Positions 13,261-17,323 of a DNA stretch of 17,323 nucleotides are shown piece by piece. The translations under genes and the position numbers were made by a program. Numbering within the stretch: the stretch's first letter is position 1; each line of letters starts with the position of its first letter. The notes beneath the pieces are model-generated. The model had not been told where the DNA came from, made no database searches, and saw nothing but the letters and a program-made list of their open reading frames with translations. The stretch is from Phycisphaerales bacterium (GTDB lineage: Bacteria > Planctomycetota > Phycisphaerae > Sedimentisphaerales > Anaerohalosphaeraceae), in contig DRGS01000080.1 in assembly GCA_011053245.1 (NCBI GenBank), positions 1 to 17,323 of the forward strand, written 5' to 3'.

Positions 13261-15147
13261 ATGTTCTACAAGTTTTCATTTGTCGTAATTGCCTGTCTTC
13301 TTTTTTTCTCAGGCGCCCAAGCCGACACTTTTGAAATCGGAGAAAATGATTTTCTCCTGAACAAGAAGCCGGTGGTGATTAAATCGGGAGAATTGCACTT
13401 CAATCGTATCCCCCGGGAATACTGGTCTCATCGCCTGAGGATGTGTCGAGCGATGGGCCTGAATGCCGTTTGCGCCTATATGTTCTGGAACGTGCACGAA
13501 CCCGAATCGGGACAGTTTGATTTTTCGGGGCAAAATGACGTGGTGGAATTCTGCCGACTGGCACAGAAGGAAGGCCTGATGGTGCTTCTCCGCCCCGGTC
13601 CCTACTCCTGCGCGGAATGGGATTTCGGAGGATTCCCATACTGGCTGCTCAAAGATCCGAAAATGAAGCTTCGGACTCGCTATCCAGCATTTCTCAAAGC
13701 CAGTCGCAGATACATCCTGGAAGTGGGAAAGCGATTGACGCCAATGCAAATAACCCAAGGCGGCCCCATTGTCATGCTCCAGGTCGAGAATGAATACGGA
13801 GCTTATGGTACCGACAAGGAGTATCTGGGCAAAATCCGTGATTACTGGAAAGAGGCCGGTTTCAGCATCCCTTTATTTGGCTGCGACCCTTATCCCTCTC
13901 TTAGACATGCTTTTCGTGATGACCTTTTCATGGTCGTGAACTTTGGAGACAACCCCGATCAAGCGTTTCGATTATTACGCAATTTTCAAAAGACGGGTCC
14001 ATTGATGTGCGGGGAATTCTACCCTGCATGGTTTGATCATTGGGGAAAGCCGCACCAAACAAAAGCTGCCTCAATAATCATACCTCCCATCAAGACCATG
14101 CTGGATATGAATGCATCATTCAGCCTGTATATGGTGCACGGTGGAACCAGTTTTGGTTTTACGGTCGGCGCCAATTACACGAGTCGATATGACCCGCAAA
14201 TCACCTCCTATGACTATGATGCCCCAATCAGTGAAGCAGGCTGGGCAACTCATAAGTTCATGGAAATGCGGAAACTGCTCTCGCAGTACCTGGCGTCTGA
14301 AGAGAGACTTCCCGAGATTCCACCCGCCCCTCCAGTGATCACCATTCCGGAAATGACGTTTACGCAGACGGCCAAACTAATGGAGAACTTGACAACTCCC
14401 ATAAAATCGGAACACCCCCAATCATTTGAATCACTGGGCCAGAACCAAGGCTGTGCCGTCTATCAGACGGAGATCCCGGCCGGCGAGGCTGGAATCATCC
14501 GGTTTACAGCCGTGAACGATTTTGCCCAGGTCTATCTCGATGGAAAAAAAGTCGCCATAGTAAACAGAGCATCCAAGCCAGGCAAGTGGCTGGCCGCCTG
14601 GGGAGATGGGCGTCATTTTGTGAAGTCTACCAATCACGACTACTCGATTGAGGTAGCTGTTCCCGCCCGAAAGGTGAAAGCGGAATTAAAAATACTGATC
14701 GAGGGAATGGGACATATCAACGTCGGCCCGATTATGAATTTTGACCGCAAAGGAATCTACGGCCCTGTCAGATTGGAGGTCAACGGAAAGAAAACGGAAC
14801 TTGAAGACTGGAAAACGTTTCTTCTTCCCCTTGACGCTGCCCACCTTTCTCGATGCTCTTTCAAAGAAGAAAAGACTGGTGAGCCAGCATTTTACCAAAC
14901 TGAGTTCACCTTGGACAAGATCGGCGACACCTTTCTTGACATGAGTAAATGGGGAAAAGGCGTCGTATGGGTCAATGGACACAATCTGGGAAGATATTGG
15001 AGAATCGGCCCTCAGCAGACACTTTATCTTCCGGGCCCTTGGCTCAAAAAAGGCAAAAATGAGATTGTCGTTCTTGAACTGCTGGGAGCAGAAAAGACGG
15101 CCATAAAGGGCCTTGCGAAGCCCATTCTGAACAGTGTAAGAAAATAA
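13261..15147 (+). CDS. Secreted beta-galactosidase, glycoside hydrolase family 35
   Basis: A 628-residue protein. A signal peptide covers about 1-21 (hydrophobic VVIACLLFFSG, cleavage after AQA). The TIM barrel (about 25-340) shows the GH35 hallmarks: SGELHFNRIPREYW, FWNVHEPESG, LRPGPYSCAEWDFGG, VENEYG with the acid/base E178, and MCGEFYPAWFDHWG with the nucleophile E252. The C-terminal jelly-roll domains include GIYGPVRLEV and GVVWVNGHNLGRYWRIGPQ. These retaining enzymes release terminal beta-linked galactose from oligo- or polysaccharides. A secreted form fits plant or algal polysaccharide breakdown outside the cytoplasm. The ribosome site is weak. The gene is isolated, with no transporter or regulator nearby, and is bracketed by 15-bp direct repeats. 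Its codon choice looks more mixed than that of recJ or the transglutaminase gene, so recent acquisition is plausible. Confidence 0.95.
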   Translation: MFYKFSFVVIACLLFFSGAQADTFEIGENDFLLNKKPVVIKSGELHFNRIPREYWSHRLRMCRAMGLNAVCAYMFWNVHEPESGQFDFSGQNDVVEFCRLAQKEGLMVLLRPGPYSCAEWDFGGFPYWLLKDPKMKLRTRYPAFLKASRRYILEVGKRLTPMQITQGGPIVMLQVENEYGAYGTDKEYLGKIRDYWKEAGFSIPLFGCDPYPSLRHAFRDDLFMVVNFGDNPDQAFRLLRNFQKTGPLMCGEFYPAWFDHWGKPHQTKAASIIIPPIKTMLDMNASFSLYMVHGGTSFGFTVGANYTSRYDPQITSYDYDAPISEAGWATHKFMEMRKLLSQYLASEERLPEIPPAPPVITIPEMTFTQTAKLMENLTTPIKSEHPQSFESLGQNQGCAVYQTEIPAGEAGIIRFTAVNDFAQVYLDGKKVAIVNRASKPGKWLAAWGDGRHFVKSTNHDYSIEVAVPARKVKAELKILIEGMGHINVGPIMNFDRKGIYGPVRLEVNGKKTELEDWKTFLLPLDAAHLSRCSFKEEKTGEPAFYQTEFTLDKIGDTFLDMSKWGKGVVWVNGHNLGRYWRIGPQQTLYLPGPWLKKGKNEIVVLELLGAEKTAIKGLAKPILNSVRK

Positions 15148-15179
15148 ACTGCACAACCAGGTAGAACGCATCGAAAGTA

Positions 15180-15194
15180 TACCTTTAATTCCGC
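15180..15194 (+). repeat. 15-bp direct repeat, right copy flanking the GH35 gene
   Basis: Identical to 12881-12895. It lies 32 bp after the GH35 stop codon and runs straight into copy C of the long dispersed repeat. Confidence 0.6.
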
Positions 15195-15258
15195 TCGCGG
15201 TTTTGGTCGGTTTTTTAGGGTGTTCTTTCAGGACTAAACAATTCGGGTATCCGATTAT
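15193..15258 (+). repeat. Long dispersed intergenic repeat, copy C (internally deleted)
   Basis: GCGGTTTTGGTCGG, TTTTTTAGGGTGTTC and CAGGACTAAACAATTCGGG match the start and end of the T/G-rich half of copy B (12460-12575). The middle, about 50 bp with the GTTACTTTTTGTT part, is missing. The same family therefore lies on both sides of the GH35 gene. Confidence 0.65.
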
Positions 15259-15290
15259 GGATAGGTTTAGTCTTGGCATATACGCGTAAC

Positions 15291-15440
15291 GTCGCTGCGC
15301 TCCTCACAATGACAACTCCGGCTTGTTTCGTAATGGGTTTTGTTATAGTTAGGGTCAGAGATTGCTACGTCGCTTCGCTCCTCACAATGACAAGCCCGGG
15401 GCCTGAGATTGCTGTGTTACTTTGCTTGGCGCAATGACAG
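15291..15440 (+). repeat. Left part of the 77-bp hairpin-repeat array
   Basis: CCTCACAATGACAA occurs at 15302 and CCTCACAATGACAAG at 15380 (78 bp apart), each preceded by CGTCGC(T/G)(T/G)CGCT. A decayed third copy, GCAATGACAG, ends at about 15440, 39 bp before the GIY-YIG start. The spacer also has GGCTTGTTTCGTAATGGG, as in the right-hand array. Confidence 0.85.
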
Positions 15441-15478
15441 TATTGGGGTTTGTTTTTTGTTGAAAGTATTGGTGTGTT

Positions 15479-15775
15479 ATGGCGAAAACTTATTATGTTT
15501 ATATGCTTACCAATAAAACTAATAGAGTTTTATATACAGGTGTTACCAGTGATTTGCGTCGCAGACTTTTTCAGCATAAAGAAAAAAAGATGGCTGGGTT
15601 TACCTCCTCATATAACGCCACTAAGCTGGTTCATTATGAAACTTTTGGTGATGCTAATGCCGCGATCAATCGCGAAAAGCAAATTAAGAATTGGCGGCGT
15701 GTGAAGAAAAATGAGCTTATTGAGCAACGGAATGGTGGGTGGGAGGATGTTTCTGGGGAGTTGTTTGTTTCGTGA
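15479..15775 (+). CDS. GIY-YIG single-domain nuclease (UPF0213/YhbQ-like)
   Basis: A 98-residue protein made of one GIY-YIG domain. The YVY (6-8) and YTG strands replace GIY and YIG, as is common in this subgroup. SDLRRRLFQHK supplies the conserved Arg, AGFTSSYNATKLVHYE the middle strand, and INREKQIKNWRR the catalytic glutamate. Family members cut or nick DNA, often with unknown biological role. No ribosome site is obvious. The gene lies inside the 77-bp repeat array. Its last three codons and stop (TTTGTTTCGTGA) match the spacer sequence CTTGTTTCGTGATGGG of the repeats, so its 3' end is repeat-derived. It could be a passive passenger or the enzyme that moves or maintains the repeat. Confidence 0.9.
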   Translation: MAKTYYVYMLTNKTNRVLYTGVTSDLRRRLFQHKEKKMAGFTSSYNATKLVHYETFGDANAAINREKQIKNWRRVKKNELIEQRNGGWEDVSGELFVS

Positions 15776-16222
15776 TGGATTTTGTTATTGCAGAGTCGGA
15801 GATTGTTACGTCGCTTCGCTCCTCACAATGACAACTTCGGCTTGTTTCGTGATGGGTATTATTGTTGTGGAGTCTGAGATTGTCACGTCGCTTCGCTCCT
15901 CACAATGACAACTTCGGCTTGTTTCGTGATGGGTATTATTGTTGTAGAGTCAGAGATTGTTACGTCGCTTCGCTCCTCACAATGACAACTTCGGTTTGTT
16001 TCGTGATGGGTATTGTTATTGCAGAGTCAGAGATTGTTACGTCGCTGCGCTCCTCACAATGACAACTTCGGCTTGTTTCGTGACGGGTTTTGTTATTGTT
16101 GAGTCTGAGATTGCTACGTCGCTGCGCTCCTCACAATGACAACTTCGGCTTGTTTCGTGACGGGTATTGTTGTTGTAGAGTCGGAGATTGTCACGTCGCT
16201 TCGCTCCTCACAATGACAACTC
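15765..16222 (+). repeat. 77-bp tandem repeat array, six units
   Basis: CCTCACAATGAC begins at 15821, 15898, 15975, 16052, 16129 and 16206, exactly 77 bp apart each time. Each unit has a core of about 34 bp (GAGATTGTTACGTCGC to CTCACAATGAC) able to form an ATTGT/ACAAT hairpin, and a spacer of about 43 bp containing TTCGGCTTGTTTCGTGATGGG. Units differ at a few bases (TTCGC or TGCGC at the tip, TTACG or TCACG, GATGG or GACGG). Short frames across the array shift with every unit because 77 is not a multiple of three, so they are not genes. The array ends 40 bp before the argF stop. Confidence 0.9.
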
Positions 16223-16261
16223 CGGGGTTTTCGCTGGAATGACAAACCCAGTGTTTTTTTA

Positions 16262-17173
16262 TTAACTCATGAGTTTTTTTAGCAGTGCTCTTTGGAAGTG
16301 TAGTCTGTTTTCGGCTTGGTCGAAGATTATTGAGTTTTTGGATTCGGCTATTTCGTCTGTGATCTCTAAGCCTCTGTAAGCGGGGAGGCAGTGCATTACT
16401 TTCGCGTTTTTCGGGGCGATGTTCATGAGTTCGGCGTTTACCTGAAAGCCTTCGAAGTCTTTTATTCGCTGGGCCTTTTCTTCTTCCTGACCCATGCTGG
16501 TCCATGTGTCGGTATAGACCACAGCGGCATCTGTCACAGCGGCGGCGGGATCGCTTGTCTGCTCGGCGGTATCTGCGGTTATTTCGTTTACCTGCTGGAT
16601 GGAACTTGCGTTGAGTTCATAGCCGGCTGGCGAAGCGACGACGAATTTCATATTCAGCTTGGCGCATGCAAAGGCCAGCGACCGGGCTACGTTGTTGCCG
16701 TCGCCAACATACGCAACTTTAAGACCGCTGAGCTTGCCGCAATGTTCCTGTATCGTCAGGACGTCGGCCATCGCCTGGCAGGGATGTGACCAGTCAGAAA
16801 GAGCGTTAATGACCGGCACATCGGCGAACCGTGCGAACTCTACGATGGTTTCATGCTCGAATGTTCTTGCCATTATGCCGTCAACATATCTGCACAGGAC
16901 CCGTGCCATGTCCTTGGCGGGTTCACGTTTACCGATTATGCCGATGTCTTCGGGTTTTAGATATATAGCGTCGCCGCCGAGGTCAGCCATAGCGACCTGA
17001 AAGCTTATGCGGGTTCTGAGGCTGGTCTTTTCGAACAGCATCGCAAGCACCTTGCCGGAAAGGCATAAATCTCTGTCGCCGTCTTTATATACTTTTTTCA
17101 AGTCCGCACTCAATTGGAGTAGTTCTTTGATCTCATCGGTCGAGCAATTTCTAATGGAAAGAAAATCTTTCAT
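16262..17173 (-). CDS. argF: Ornithine carbamoyltransferase
   Basis: A 303-residue cytoplasmic enzyme of normal length. It makes citrulline from ornithine and carbamoyl phosphate in arginine synthesis. The carbamoyl-phosphate site FEKTSLRTR has SLRTR at 51-55, with Leu in place of the usual Thr, as in some bacterial branches. Other motifs are HPCQAMAD (130-137), the GDGNNVARS segment, TWTSMGQE (the ornithine-specific SMG loop) and HCLP at 261-264 followed by AYRG. The start at ATG 17173 has AAGGAG 8 nt upstream. Its upstream partner would lie beyond 17173, but the window instead shows an inverted copy of argF codons about 13-46 there, so the true neighbourhood is uncertain. The stop codon lies close to the 77-bp array. 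Confidence 0.96.
   Translation of the reverse strand: MKDFLSIRNCSTDEIKELLQLSADLKKVYKDGDRDLCLSGKVLAMLFEKTSLRTRISFQVAMADLGGDAIYLKPEDIGIIGKREPAKDMARVLCRYVDGIMARTFEHETIVEFARFADVPVINALSDWSHPCQAMADVLTIQEHCGKLSGLKVAYVGDGNNVARSLAFACAKLNMKFVVASPAGYELNASSIQQVNEITADTAEQTSDPAAAVTDAAVVYTDTWTSMGQEEEKAQRIKDFEGFQVNAELMNIAPKNAKVMHCLPAYRGLEITDEIAESKNSIIFDQAENRLHFQRALLKKLMS
17038..17138 (-). repeat. Arm of the terminal inverted duplication, inside argF
   Basis: These 101 bases, coding for argF residues about 13-46, are repeated without mismatch in inverted orientation at 17223-17323. The spacer between the arms, 17139-17222, holds the argF start and leader. Confidence 0.9.
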
Positions 17174-17222
17174 CTTCAGTTCTCCTTTGACATTACGCTG
17201 TCAAGAATTTCTATGGCTTGGT

Positions 17223-17323
17223 CGATGAGATCAAAGAACTACTCCAATTGAGTGCGGACTTGAAAAAAGTATATAAAGACGGCGACAGAGATTTATGCCT
17301 TTCCGGCAAGGTGCTTGCGATGC
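17223..17323 (+). pseudogene. Inverted partial copy of argF at the window end
   Basis: Read on the plus strand from 17224 it encodes DEIKELLQLSADLKK and onward, identical to argF from residue 13. It lacks the first 12 codons, and the preceding frame has a stop at 17188-17190 and no good start. Identity is perfect and continues to the last base of the window, so the real extent is unknown. It is either a chimeric assembly end or a very recent inverted duplication. I favour an artefact. Confidence 0.8.

Noticed and set aside
14686..15279. 197-codon minus-strand frame opposite the GH35 gene
   Set aside because: It lies over the GH35 C-terminal domain, whose plus-strand translation has family motifs. 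The antisense frame has none.
15711..16139. Three overlapping plus-strand frames with similar translations (VASLLTMTT, SLRSSQ)
   Set aside because: They are translations of the 77-bp repeat in shifting frames. The repeated peptide follows from the DNA repeat and does not indicate genes.
15291..16222. CRISPR array
   Set aside because: The period is regular, but spacers between cores are near-identical rather than unique, the unit is 77 bp with a palindromic core, and no cas gene is present.

Overview
The window looks like an accessory-rich stretch of a bacterial chromosome. The most likely source is a planctomycete of the Phycisphaerae/Sedimentisphaerales type. That placement is inferred from the style of the proteins (small conserved protein at 4785-5069, TPR- and transglutaminase-rich exported proteins, a methanogen-type thymidylate synthase homologue) and from intergenic DNA packed with degenerate dispersed repeats. 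There is no rRNA or tRNA gene to confirm it, and I found no CRISPR array and no transposase gene.

Layout. 1-514 (minus): the N-terminal part of a TIR-domain protein running off the left edge. 515-1244: repeats. 1245-3817 (plus): an exported thioredoxin-like/TPR protein followed 26 bp later by a thymidylate synthase homologue. 3818-4784: gene-poor, but with a near-consensus promoter and a 24-codon ORF, a string of four hairpins ending in a strong terminator, and several repeats. 8238-4785 (minus): a four-gene putative operon under a near-consensus promoter. It encodes a three-TM protein, a 716-residue TPR/metallo-beta-lactamase/zinc-ribbon protein, a two-TM protein and a small soluble protein. 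8158-9003: repeats. 9004-10464 (plus): an exported transglutaminase-like protein, convergent with recJ (12220-10475, minus). 12221-13260: repeats. 13261-15147 (plus): a secreted GH35 beta-galactosidase, bracketed by a 15-bp direct repeat. 15291-16222: a 77-bp tandem array with a GIY-YIG nuclease gene embedded in it. 17173-16262 (minus): argF. The last 101 bases are an exact inverted copy of the start of argF.

How the parts fit. recJ, argF and the thymidylate synthase are housekeeping genes (DNA repair, arginine synthesis, dTMP synthesis). The TIR gene, the membrane/MBL operon, the GH35 island and the GIY-YIG/repeat locus look accessory, and each is next to or inside repeats. The two best candidates for something undescribed are (i) the membrane protein-MBL/TPR-membrane protein operon, which could be a membrane-linked stress or defence module, and (ii) the GIY-YIG gene whose 3' end is built from the surrounding 77-bp repeat, which suggests a nuclease-associated mobile repeat. 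Both are inferences from architecture and position. The argF inverted repeat at the right end is most economically an assembly artefact.
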